From the NCBI GenBank assembly GCA_964597495.1, contig CAZQYC010000055.1, positions 1 through 24,974 of the forward strand: 24,974 nt of DNA, given 5' to 3'. This document shows positions 13,810 through 21,361 of the stretch, piece after piece. This DNA comes from CAZQYC01 sp964597495 (GTDB lineage: Bacteria; Pseudomonadota; Gammaproteobacteria; Steroidobacterales; Steroidobacteraceae). Both the position numbers and the translations under genes were made by a program. The notes under the pieces are model-generated. The model saw only the letters and a list, made by a program, of their open reading frames with translations. It did no database searches and was not told the origin of the DNA. Numbering within the stretch: position 1 is the stretch's first letter; each line of letters starts with the position of its first letter.

Positions 13810-15654
13810 ATGCAACAGCGCGCCGCCATCCTTCTCGATTTCTTCGCGATGCTCGACGACGAGGGCGTGACGTATTGCGTCATGGGCGATACGCGCGCAT
13901 TTCCCGACGCTATCGCAAGCGACGTAGACATCGTCGTCCCGGAATGCAAAGTAAAGGATCTGCCGAAGCTCGTCGCGGACTTCTGCGACTATCGCGAACT
14001 GCTTCTGGCGCAATGCCTGCAACACGAACACAACGCGTATTACTTCGTCATCGCTTCCGTAAATTCATTCGGCCGGCACGAATTCCTCGCGCTGGATCTG
14101 TGCGGAAATTATTTCCGCCAAGGTAGATACCTCTTATCCGCCGCGGAACTTCATACGAACTTGCGCGCCGTCAACGATGCCACCGGCAGCCTCAAGCTGT
14201 TCAATGCCTGCTCCCCCGCTTATGAGTTTTGCTATTACCTGCTCAAAAAAATCGACAAGCGCGACTTGCAGCCGCGGCACTGCCAACACCTTTCCGAGCA
14301 ATGGCGTGAGGATCCCCGCGGCGCCGGCGAACTCATCGAACGCTACTGGGGAAAGTCGCCCGAAGCCCGACTCCTAAAACGAGCCGCGGAGTCCGGCGAT
14401 TGGAGCGCGATCGTCAAACTGATTCCGAGAATGCGCGTCGCGCTGCATCGACGCACGCCGCTGCGGCCGATTTACTCCTTTAAAGAACTGCTGCGACGCT
14501 GGCGGCGCTGGCGCGAACCGTCGGGACTCTTGATCGCCTTTCTAGGCCCCGATGGCAGCGGCAAGAGCAGCGTCATCGCTGCCACGGAGCGGCGCGTCCG
14601 CGAGGCTTTCCGTCAAACGACCCTCGTTCATTTACGACCCGGATTTCTGTATCGCCCGGAGCGCGCGCCCTCCAAAGCGCCGCATGCCGGCAAGCCGCGC
14701 GGACGAGCGCGTTCCTTATTGAAGCTCCTGTTCTTTGCATCCGACTACGCGCTCGGCTATGTCTTCAGCATTCGCTCATGGCTCGCCCGTTCGAACGCGG
14801 TGCTCTTCGATCGCTACTACGACGACTTGCTCGCCGACCCGGAGCGCTATCGGCATAGCGGCTGGCCGAAGGTGGCGCGCCGGTTACGCCGCATCGTGCC
14901 CCGACCGCACCTATGGATTTTGCTCGATGCCTCAGCGAACGTGCTGCAGTCGCGAAAACAAGAAGTGCCGTTTTCCGAGTCGGAACGGCAGCGCAGCGCC
15001 TACAAGGAACTGCTGCTCGACCAACCGAACGTGGCGGTCATCGACGCCGATCAACCGTTCGAAGAGGTCGTGCAAAAAGCCACGGCGATCATCTTGAATC
15101 GCTGCGGAGAAGCGACTCGCGCGCGCTTACGCCTGCCAACGCGGAAAAAGCGTTCGCCGCGCAGCGCAAACTGGCTCTTGTTCTGCTGCCGCCACCGCAT
15201 TCCCGTGGTGAGCAAATTCACTCGCGTGCTGTTTAACTCAGACATCTATTGCCGGTTGCCGCACGATCTGCTGCTCCCGCATCCTTACGGGATCGTCGTG
15301 CATTCGCAGACGCAGTTGGGACGCGGCGTTACCTTGATGCAAGGAGTTACGCTAGGTGGCAAGGACATGGACCATAACGTCGCCCCCGTGATCGGCAACG
15401 ATGTGTACATCGGCGCGGGCGCTTGCGTATTGGGCGGCGTAACAATCGGCGACGGCGCAATCGTGGGCGCCAATGCGGTGGTCACGCGCGATATTCCAAG
15501 CCGAGCCACCGTGGTCGGCGCGAATCGAATTCTTCGCATCGATCCTTTACAAAGAAAGACCGCCCACGAGATTCTCGATCTCGAGCCCATTGCTCGCATC
15601 CTGCACAGCGAAGACCACGTCTCAAATGGGGGATTGCAGGAGGCGATCCGATGA
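13810..15654 (+). CDS. Tripartite fusion: nucleotidyltransferase-like, thymidylate-kinase-like P-loop kinase and serine-acetyltransferase-like domains
   Basis: 614 residues, one uninterrupted frame. Region 1 (about 8-120): GVTYCVMGDTRAFPDAIASD then VDIVV, with SDVDIVV (37-43) resembling the Asp-x-Asp motif of MNT-type nucleotidyltransferases. Region 2 (about 238-430): Walker A GPDGSGKS at 246-253 and DRYYDD at 334-339, as in the dTMP-kinase DR[YFH] motif. Region 3 (about 450-580): ANWLLFCCRHRIP, then left-handed beta-helix hexapeptides (IVVHSQTQLGRGVTLMQGVT, VIGNDVYIGAGACVLGGVTI, IGDGAIVGANAVV), as in serine O-acetyltransferase-like proteins of EPS loci. Likely roles are phosphorylation or nucleotide handling plus O-acetylation of a glycan precursor; both are inference. 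The ATG at 13810, five bases after the previous stop, is chosen over the open frame that runs upstream inside the GT4 gene. Confidence 0.85.
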   Translation: MQQRAAILLDFFAMLDDEGVTYCVMGDTRAFPDAIASDVDIVVPECKVKDLPKLVADFCDYRELLLAQCLQHEHNAYYFVIASVNSFGRHEFLALDLCGNYFRQGRYLLSAAELHTNLRAVNDATGSLKLFNACSPAYEFCYYLLKKIDKRDLQPRHCQHLSEQWREDPRGAGELIERYWGKSPEARLLKRAAESGDWSAIVKLIPRMRVALHRRTPLRPIYSFKELLRRWRRWREPSGLLIAFLGPDGSGKSSVIAATERRVREAFRQTTLVHLRPGFLYRPERAPSKAPHAGKPRGRARSLLKLLFFASDYALGYVFSIRSWLARSNAVLFDRYYDDLLADPERYRHSGWPKVARRLRRIVPRPHLWILLDASANVLQSRKQEVPFSESERQRSAYKELLLDQPNVAVIDADQPFEEVVQKATAIILNRCGEATRARLRLPTRKKRSPRSANWLLFCCRHRIPVVSKFTRVLFNSDIYCRLPHDLLLPHPYGIVVHSQTQLGRGVTLMQGVTLGGKDMDHNVAPVIGNDVYIGAGACVLGGVTIGDGAIVGANAVVTRDIPSRATVVGANRILRIDPLQRKTAHEILDLEPIARILHSEDHVSNGGLQEAIR

Positions 15655-17030
15655 ATTCAAGCGCCGCTCCACTTGGATCCACACCCCCTTTCATCGCACC
15701 CATCGTCGCAGCGGGTTCGCGACACGAGAGGGAACGGAACCGCTCGGCGCAAACACGGCTTCGGCCTTCGCTCGTGTGGTCGGAGTATTGCTACTTGCTC
15801 TGCATTGCCGTCGCGCTGATGCTGGTCATCATCCCACCCGACTGGGACTTCCCGGGACGGCGCCTCATTCGGCAATTGCCGCTGCTGGCAACGATTCCTC
15901 TAGCCTTGCTTTGTTTTCTGGGACGGAAACTCTCGGAGCGAACGCAACCGCTGCACGCCGTTCGCGCCGCCCTCGTCACCTTGCTGCCGCTCGGTGCGCT
16001 GTCGCTCTGGATCGTCATCGGCAGCCTCTACGCCCGCATGGTCGAGCAGTTCCAAGCTTCCTTCTTGAATCTTGGGCTCTATATGTCGGCTGCGCTCGCC
16101 GCGGCGGTCATCCTCGCTAGCAGTGCGGCGCCAACACGGCTGGCGCAGGCCTACCTGCGTCTCGTGGTCACGGCGGCAATTGCCATGACCGTCATTCTCG
16201 CTTTGAGTTTCGGTCATCGCGAGATTTATCACGAACAGATTTTCCTCGTGATTCCCATCGCCGTAGCATGCGCAATTTCGCCACACCATCGGCGCTACAC
16301 CTGGCTGGCATGCGCCTTGGTGCTGGCCGTTGCCTTGCTCTCGAGAAAGAACACCTCCTATCTAATCGCCTTATTGACGGTCATCTACATCGCGGTGTTC
16401 AGGTGGCTCAATACCATCGAGCGCGCCCCGTCCATCCGGCAACTCTGGGCGCATTATCTTGCCTTCGTAGCCATGCTGGCGGTGGCCGGCGCGGGTTGCT
16501 TTCTACTCTACTATCGAGAGCAGTATTTGCCGTCGGGTAATGTCGAGTTTCGCAGCTTTACGTATCGAGCGGCTTGGCAACAGTTCTTGGAGTCGCCGCT
16601 TTGGGGTTCGGCGTTCACGGCGGAGAGCATTCGAAAATTCACGCTCTATACCGTCGGCATCGCACGCAACCGCCTGCCGACGCATAGCGACATCATGGAT
16701 CTGTTGGCCAACGGCGGTTTGATCGCAATTGCGCTCTGGCTTTGGAGCTATCTCCGAGTCGGCGTTTTTTCGTTTCGCCGCGTGCTGGCGCCGCGTTTCC
16801 TCCACTACCCGTGGTCCGGTCATGCGCATGCATTCGCCATGATCTCGCTGGCCGCCGTGACGGTCTATGCATTCAACCCCATCCTCCTGCAACCGGAGAT
16901 GGCCTACCTCACCTGGACGACGCTGGGTTTTTTGGTCGGCCTGGCCTCGAGCTGCGATCCCGAACGCAGTGCCGGCAACATCGCGCGGCACTTTCATGGC
17001 GCAAGTCAACGCACGGGGAGGTTGCCATGA
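15651..17030 (+). CDS. O-antigen ligase/polymerase family membrane protein (Wzy_C-like)
   Basis: 459 residues with about 10-11 transmembrane helices after a polar N-terminal tail of about 45 residues. A large periplasmic loop runs from about 285 to 350. It includes the family pattern FRSFTYRAAWQQFLESPLWG and HSDIMDLLANGGLIAIALWL, with His345 beginning the latter. This is the usual O-antigen ligase/Wzy polymerase signature. It would join repeat units on the periplasmic side after flipping. A strong ribosome binding site AGGAGG at 15638-15643, seven bases upstream, and an ATGA overlap with the fusion gene fix the start. It overlaps the methyltransferase gene by four bases. Whether it polymerises or ligates cannot be read from sequence alone. 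Confidence 0.88.
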   Translation: MNSSAAPLGSTPPFIAPIVAAGSRHERERNRSAQTRLRPSLVWSEYCYLLCIAVALMLVIIPPDWDFPGRRLIRQLPLLATIPLALLCFLGRKLSERTQPLHAVRAALVTLLPLGALSLWIVIGSLYARMVEQFQASFLNLGLYMSAALAAAVILASSAAPTRLAQAYLRLVVTAAIAMTVILALSFGHREIYHEQIFLVIPIAVACAISPHHRRYTWLACALVLAVALLSRKNTSYLIALLTVIYIAVFRWLNTIERAPSIRQLWAHYLAFVAMLAVAGAGCFLLYYREQYLPSGNVEFRSFTYRAAWQQFLESPLWGSAFTAESIRKFTLYTVGIARNRLPTHSDIMDLLANGGLIAIALWLWSYLRVGVFSFRRVLAPRFLHYPWSGHAHAFAMISLAAVTVYAFNPILLQPEMAYLTWTTLGFLVGLASSCDPERSAGNIARHFHGASQRTGRLP

Positions 17031-17983
17031 CCGCTGCTGTCCTTGCAGAGACTCGAAATGAAACGACCAGCGTCGACTGGCTGTGCGTGGAACGCTGTCC
17101 CATTTGCGATTCATCCCCCTCATGCCACGATGCGCTTCTGGACTCCGGCTACGTATTCGGCGACGAGCACATCGAATTCCCGAGGGGCGGCATCGACCTT
17201 GCTTCCTGCGATCTGTGCGGTCTTTATTATAAGACGCGCGTGCCGAGCCCCGACTCTCTGTCGCGAGTGATGGAACGTCAAGCCGGCAAGAAATGGATGG
17301 AGCCCTACGATTTCCAAGGCGAGATCGAGCAGTTGAAAGACACCATGGGCGATCCCAGCGCCGATCTGCTCGACATCGGCTGCGGCAGCGGCCGCTTGCT
17401 CGAAGCTTGGTCGCAGTACGGATCTGGTCGCCGGTCGGCATTGGATGTCGTGCAGCATCCGGGCTGCAGCGGGCATATCGACGGCGAATTCATTCGCGGG
17501 CTCATCGACGGCGAGCGGCTCGAATGGAGCGAGGATCCCTACGACGTGATCACGATGTTCGACGTGCTCGAGCATCTGTATGCACCGCGCTTCGCCTTCG
17601 AACACCTGCGTGAATTGGCGCGCGACAACGCCCTGGTCATTATCGAGACCGGGAATGTGGAAAGCACGTGGCCGGCGCGCCATGGCGCCAACCACTGGTG
17701 GTACGTGCGCCTCTTCGAGCACCACGTCTTTTGGTCGCGCCGCTCGCTCGAATACATCGCTCGGGAATTCGGCTTTCGATTGCTCGTTTGGAAAGACGTT
17801 CGACACAAAGGCCGCGCTTCAACGCCGCTCGCGAGCAAGCTCAACGACGCCGCTCAAGTCGGACTGTACCGGCTGGCGCCGCGTCTTTATCCGAATATCG
17901 CACCGCTACTCGGCAAGTACTGGACGCAGCCGTGGAGCCCGTTCACTCACGATCACTTCCGCGTCGTACTGAGGAAATCATGA
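17027..17983 (+). CDS. Class I SAM-dependent methyltransferase with N-terminal zinc ribbon
   Basis: 318 residues. Cysteine pairs CPIC (24-27) and CDLCG (61-65) form a likely zinc-binding knuckle. The methyltransferase domain follows, with motif I LLDIGCGSGRLLE (114-126), FDVLEHLYAP (178-187) and HHVFWSRRSLEYIAREFGF (232-250). This layout is frequent for cytoplasmic methyltransferases in polysaccharide and sugar biosynthesis loci, which methylate sugar hydroxyls or the growing chain end. GGGGAGG at 17015-17021 lies five bases before the ATG. ATGA overlaps occur at both ends. The exact target is unknown. Confidence 0.9.
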   Translation: MTAAVLAETRNETTSVDWLCVERCPICDSSPSCHDALLDSGYVFGDEHIEFPRGGIDLASCDLCGLYYKTRVPSPDSLSRVMERQAGKKWMEPYDFQGEIEQLKDTMGDPSADLLDIGCGSGRLLEAWSQYGSGRRSALDVVQHPGCSGHIDGEFIRGLIDGERLEWSEDPYDVITMFDVLEHLYAPRFAFEHLRELARDNALVIIETGNVESTWPARHGANHWWYVRLFEHHVFWSRRSLEYIAREFGFRLLVWKDVRHKGRASTPLASKLNDAAQVGLYRLAPRLYPNIAPLLGKYWTQPWSPFTHDHFRVVLRKS

Positions 17984-18861
17984 CCGCCTACGCACCGAAC
18001 TCGACGGAAGGTCGATTGCCGCGCATCTCGCTAGTGACGTGCTCGTATCAACAGGCGCGCTATTTGGAAACGACGATTCAATCGGTGCTGTCGCAGGGCT
18101 ACCCTGCACTCGAGTACAGCATCATCGACGGCGATTCGACCGACGGCAGCGTGGAAGTCATTCGCCGCTACGAATCCGAGCTTGCCGACTGGGTGTCCGA
18201 ACCGGACCGCGGACAAACCGATGCGTTGATCAAGGGATTCGAGCGCACCGATGGCGAAATCATGGGCTGGCTCTGTTCCGACGATTTGCTGCTACCGGGC
18301 GCCTTGCAGGCCGTCGGCGAATTCTTCGCCCGTCACCCGCACGAGCAGGCCGTGTACGGCGATGCGCTTTGGATCGACGGCGACGGCCGCTATTTGCGTC
18401 CGAAGTGCGAGATTCCGTTTAGCCGGTTCGTATTTCTTCACGATCACAATTACATTCCGCAGCCTTCGATGTTTTGGCGCCGGTCGCTGTATCGAGCGGT
18501 CGGCGGCCTCAACCGCGCTTTCAATCTCGCGATGGACGGCGACTTGTGGGACCGCTTCGCCGAACAGGCGCCCATCGCTCATTTGCCGCGTTATCTCTCC
18601 TGCATGCGCTGGTATCCGGAACAGAAAACTCGCTCGCTCAAATCGGCAGCGAAAGCCGAGAACGCGGCCCTGCGTTTGCGACGGTCGGGCACGGTCGGCG
18701 AATATTTTCGTCCGGTGTTGTTTCCATGCGCAAAGGCGTTGCGGGTCGCGATCAAAGCGTTCAGCGGCGCCTACGCCGCCGACGTACCGCAAGAACACTT
18801 ACTCTGGTTGCAACATCATGCACGCTTCGGACGCGAACGCGTCGCGGCGGTTCCCGCATGA
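17980..18861 (+). CDS. Glycosyltransferase family 2 protein
   Basis: 293 residues with a GT-A fold. SLVTCSYQQARYLETTIQSV (17-36) and IDGDSTDGS (49-57) form the nucleotide-binding part. EPDRGQTDALIKGF (74-87) leads to WLCSDD (97-102), whose last Asp pair serves as the DxD-like metal site. QPSMFWRRSLYRAVGGLNRA and MDGDLWDRF form the acceptor side. It adds a sugar from a nucleotide donor in the cytoplasm. The start is supported by GAGGA a few bases upstream and by the ATGA overlap with the methyltransferase. The C-terminal part (about 230-293) is helical and may touch the membrane. Donor and linkage cannot be inferred. Confidence 0.92.
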   Translation: MTAYAPNSTEGRLPRISLVTCSYQQARYLETTIQSVLSQGYPALEYSIIDGDSTDGSVEVIRRYESELADWVSEPDRGQTDALIKGFERTDGEIMGWLCSDDLLLPGALQAVGEFFARHPHEQAVYGDALWIDGDGRYLRPKCEIPFSRFVFLHDHNYIPQPSMFWRRSLYRAVGGLNRAFNLAMDGDLWDRFAEQAPIAHLPRYLSCMRWYPEQKTRSLKSAAKAENAALRLRRSGTVGEYFRPVLFPCAKALRVAIKAFSGAYAADVPQEHLLWLQHHARFGRERVAAVPA

Positions 18862-20051
18862 ATCTCGGCGAATCCTGGCAGGCGTTGAGCGACTGCATTG
18901 CACCGGAAGCGCAGTCGTTCGCCACTGCACGCGAGCAAGACGGCGATGCCTGGTACGCACTGTTCGGCGATCGGCCCCGCTCGCTCTTGCTGCCCGCCAA
19001 TCACCGCAAAGCACGCAACACCGCGCTTCGCTTCTTTCTGCCGGAAGTGTGGCGTGAGCTTTATGGGCGCGCGCGTCTATGCCTGAACGATTTGTTCACC
19101 ACGCACGCGCGGCTGCCGCGCTTGACGCTGCCCCCTGCCAGTACCATGGAGCTCTGCAACGAACTGGCCATCACCGACTCGCCGCAATTGGCTTTCTTGA
19201 TCGGCACGCCCGGCCCTTATCAAAAAGCGTCGATCCTCGTGATGTCCTCGCAGGGCGACGCGTGCGCGCTCGTCAAGGTAGCGCTTCGCGCGCGCGCCAA
19301 TGTCATGGTAGGCGCGGAAACGACCTGGTTACGAACGCTCAATTGCTGTCCGACTCTCGACGGCGCGGTACCCGGTTTATTGCGCGCGGGTTCGGCACGC
19401 AACGGTTGCCGCTATCTCGTGCAAAGTCTGTTGCGCGGCCGGCCCGGCACCCGCGCATTTACCTCCTTGCACGCCGATTTTCTGCAAAGGCTCGGCGCCG
19501 TCGATTGCTACACCGAGACCTTCACCCGCTCCCCCATCCATCGATCGCTGCATCACGACTTCGCGAAGTTGGAAGCTGCTCTGCCGGAACGATGGCGATC
19601 GCTCTTCAGAACCGCGCTTGCGGAGTGCGCACACTCGCTGCAGTCATGGCAAGGCCCGTTCGTGATCAGCCATGGCGACTTCGCAACGTGGAACATTCGA
19701 ACGCAGAACGATTCGATTCGCGTGTTCGATTGGGAGTACGCATCGGCGGGAGCGTCGCCGCTGTTCGACCTTTTCCATTTTCACTTGATCGGGCCCGCCT
19801 CCTCCGGCCGGGACCTGGGCGTCCGGGACATGCGGCACGCGCTCAGCCCCGCTCGCGCCTATGCGCTCTTGACCTATCCCGATTTCGATTGGTCGCCGGC
19901 CGTCGTCGCCGCACACGGGCTTGCGTATCTCTTGCGCACCTTATTGTTCTACGGCCTATCGCGCGGCGAATTGCTCGAATCGCATTTCGTCGTGCGCGCT
20001 TACTGCAATCTCATCGAGAACCGGAACTCATGGCTGCCGTCACCTCCGTAG
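18858..20051 (+). CDS. APH-fold phosphotransferase (aminoglycoside phosphotransferase-like kinase) in an EPS operon
   Basis: 397 residues. The C-terminal half carries the small-molecule kinase motifs: SHGDFATWNIR (271-281, with His272, Asp274 and Asn279 as the Brenner-type catalytic loop) and VFDWEYA (289-295, metal-binding Asp291). A candidate nucleotide-binding Lys is Lys140 (ALVKVAL), with Glu154 as its partner. The N-terminal 110 residues do not match the APH fold and I do not recognise them. Because every catalytic residue is present, it is probably an active kinase. An antibiotic resistance role is unlikely given its place inside the operon; a sugar, glycan or polyprenyl-linked substrate is more plausible. 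The gene overlaps its neighbours by 4 and 22 bases. Confidence 0.82.
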   Translation: MNLGESWQALSDCIAPEAQSFATAREQDGDAWYALFGDRPRSLLLPANHRKARNTALRFFLPEVWRELYGRARLCLNDLFTTHARLPRLTLPPASTMELCNELAITDSPQLAFLIGTPGPYQKASILVMSSQGDACALVKVALRARANVMVGAETTWLRTLNCCPTLDGAVPGLLRAGSARNGCRYLVQSLLRGRPGTRAFTSLHADFLQRLGAVDCYTETFTRSPIHRSLHHDFAKLEAALPERWRSLFRTALAECAHSLQSWQGPFVISHGDFATWNIRTQNDSIRVFDWEYASAGASPLFDLFHFHLIGPASSGRDLGVRDMRHALSPARAYALLTYPDFDWSPAVVAAHGLAYLLRTLLFYGLSRGELLESHFVVRAYCNLIENRNSWLPSPP

Positions 20052-21361
20052 ACGAACGACACGTGCAAAACACGCGAGATCAGCGACCGCTCAAGGTATT
20101 GCTGTCCGCTTATGCCTGCGAACCGAATCGAGGCTCCGAACCCGGCATCGGCTGGCAGTGGGCTACTCGACTCGCCGAACTCGGTCACGAGATTCACGTC
20201 GTCACGCGGACAAACAATCGCGAAGCGATTGTCGCTGCCTGCGCAGCAAAACCGATTCCCACGCTGCACTTCCTCTATTTCGACTTGCCGAAGTGGGCTT
20301 CTTTCTGGAAGCGCGGCGGCCGCGGTGTTCGCTTGTATTACTTTCTGTGGCAGTGCTTTTCGTATCCGACCGTCCGCGGCTTGCATCGGCGCATCCAGTT
20401 CGACGTGGTGCATCACTTAACCTTCGGGGTATTTCGACAGCCGTCGTTGCTTTCGCTGCTCGATGCGCCGTTTATCTTCGGACCCGTGGGCGGCGGCGAG
20501 CGAGCGCCGTACAGACTTCGCAGTTCGCTGCCGCGCGCGGCGCGCGGCAGAGAGTGGCTCCGAGATTTCGCCAACCTCTATGCGCGCATCGACCCGCTGC
20601 TTCGCCTCGTTCTGCGCCGTGCCAGCAAGATACTGTGCAAGACCCAAGAAACGCTGGACTGCATTCCGCGGTTGTATCGGAAGCAATGCGAAGTGTTTCT
20701 TGAAATCGGCGCAGACCTGCCGCCCGCGACGGCGCCCGGTCATTCGCCCAAACCTTTGAAAGGCTACTCGCAAATGGCAAGCACGCCGCTTCGCGTGCTG
20801 TATGTGGGACGACTGGTGCCGATGAAGGGCTTGCATCTGGCGCTTCCCGCGTTCAAGCATCTGCTTGGGGAATATCCGGACGCGCGCCTTACGCTGGTCG
20901 GCGATGGCCCGCAGGAGCCGGAATTGCGCGCGCTCGCGAACGAACTCGGCATCCAAACGCAAATCGACTGGCGCGGTTGGGTTCCCCAGGAACGGCTCCA
21001 GTCCATCTATTCGACGCACGATGTCTTCTTGTTTCCCAGTCTGCACGACTCAAGCGGCAATGCCGTCCTCGAAGCGATGACGCGCGGATTGCCCGTCGTC
21101 TGCCTGAACCTCGGAGGCCCCGCAACCATTATCGATGCATTCTCGGGCATCGGTGTCGACGCCACCACGCCCGAAACAGCGATTCAACAGCTCGGCGAAG
21201 CATTGACGCTCCTCGCCGGACATCCGGAACTGCGTATTTTTCTGTCGCACGGCGCGCTCGCGCGTGCCAATACTTTTTTTTCGTGGAGCAACCAGGTCAA
21301 GCGTATGAACGAACTCTATTACGCGCTGCAAACCGACCCTAACCGCCGGGCGGCATCGTGA
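20030..21361 (+). CDS. Glycosyltransferase family 4 protein
   Basis: 443 residues, GT-B fold. The N-terminal half starts with KVLLSAYACEPNRGSEPGIG (22-41), a signature of one GT4 clade with a glycine-rich acceptor loop, and has FIFGPVGGGERAP (148-160). The C-terminal half has LRVLYVGRLVPMKGLHLALP (254-273), LTLVGDGPQEPEL (287-299) and PSLHDSSGNAVLEAM (336-350). The usual EX7E motif reads Asp340-x7-Glu348. The ATG at 20030 is the first fitting start and overlaps the kinase gene by 22 bases; the frame is open much further upstream, within that gene, where it is non-coding. The end overlaps the GTG of the beta-helix gene by four bases. Confidence 0.9.
   Translation: MAAVTSVDERHVQNTRDQRPLKVLLSAYACEPNRGSEPGIGWQWATRLAELGHEIHVVTRTNNREAIVAACAAKPIPTLHFLYFDLPKWASFWKRGGRGVRLYYFLWQCFSYPTVRGLHRRIQFDVVHHLTFGVFRQPSLLSLLDAPFIFGPVGGGERAPYRLRSSLPRAARGREWLRDFANLYARIDPLLRLVLRRASKILCKTQETLDCIPRLYRKQCEVFLEIGADLPPATAPGHSPKPLKGYSQMASTPLRVLYVGRLVPMKGLHLALPAFKHLLGEYPDARLTLVGDGPQEPELRALANELGIQTQIDWRGWVPQERLQSIYSTHDVFLFPSLHDSSGNAVLEAMTRGLPVVCLNLGGPATIIDAFSGIGVDATTPETAIQQLGEALTLLAGHPELRIFLSHGALARANTFFSWSNQVKRMNELYYALQTDPNRRAAS

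Noticed and set aside
16503..17441. 312-residue open frame on the minus strand
   Set aside because: It overlaps the ligase and methyltransferase genes, which have clear family motifs; its composition is rich in Arg/Ser/Gln as expected for an antisense shadow in GC-rich DNA.
19079..20029. Upstream extension of the second GT4 gene (frame open from 19079)
   Set aside because: This part lies within the APH-fold kinase gene in another frame and is Arg-rich without motifs; the GT4 fold begins after 20030.
18858..20051. Aminoglycoside resistance gene
   Set aside because: The APH-type motifs are shared by many small-molecule kinases; it is overlapped on both sides by EPS genes and has an unrelated N-terminal region.
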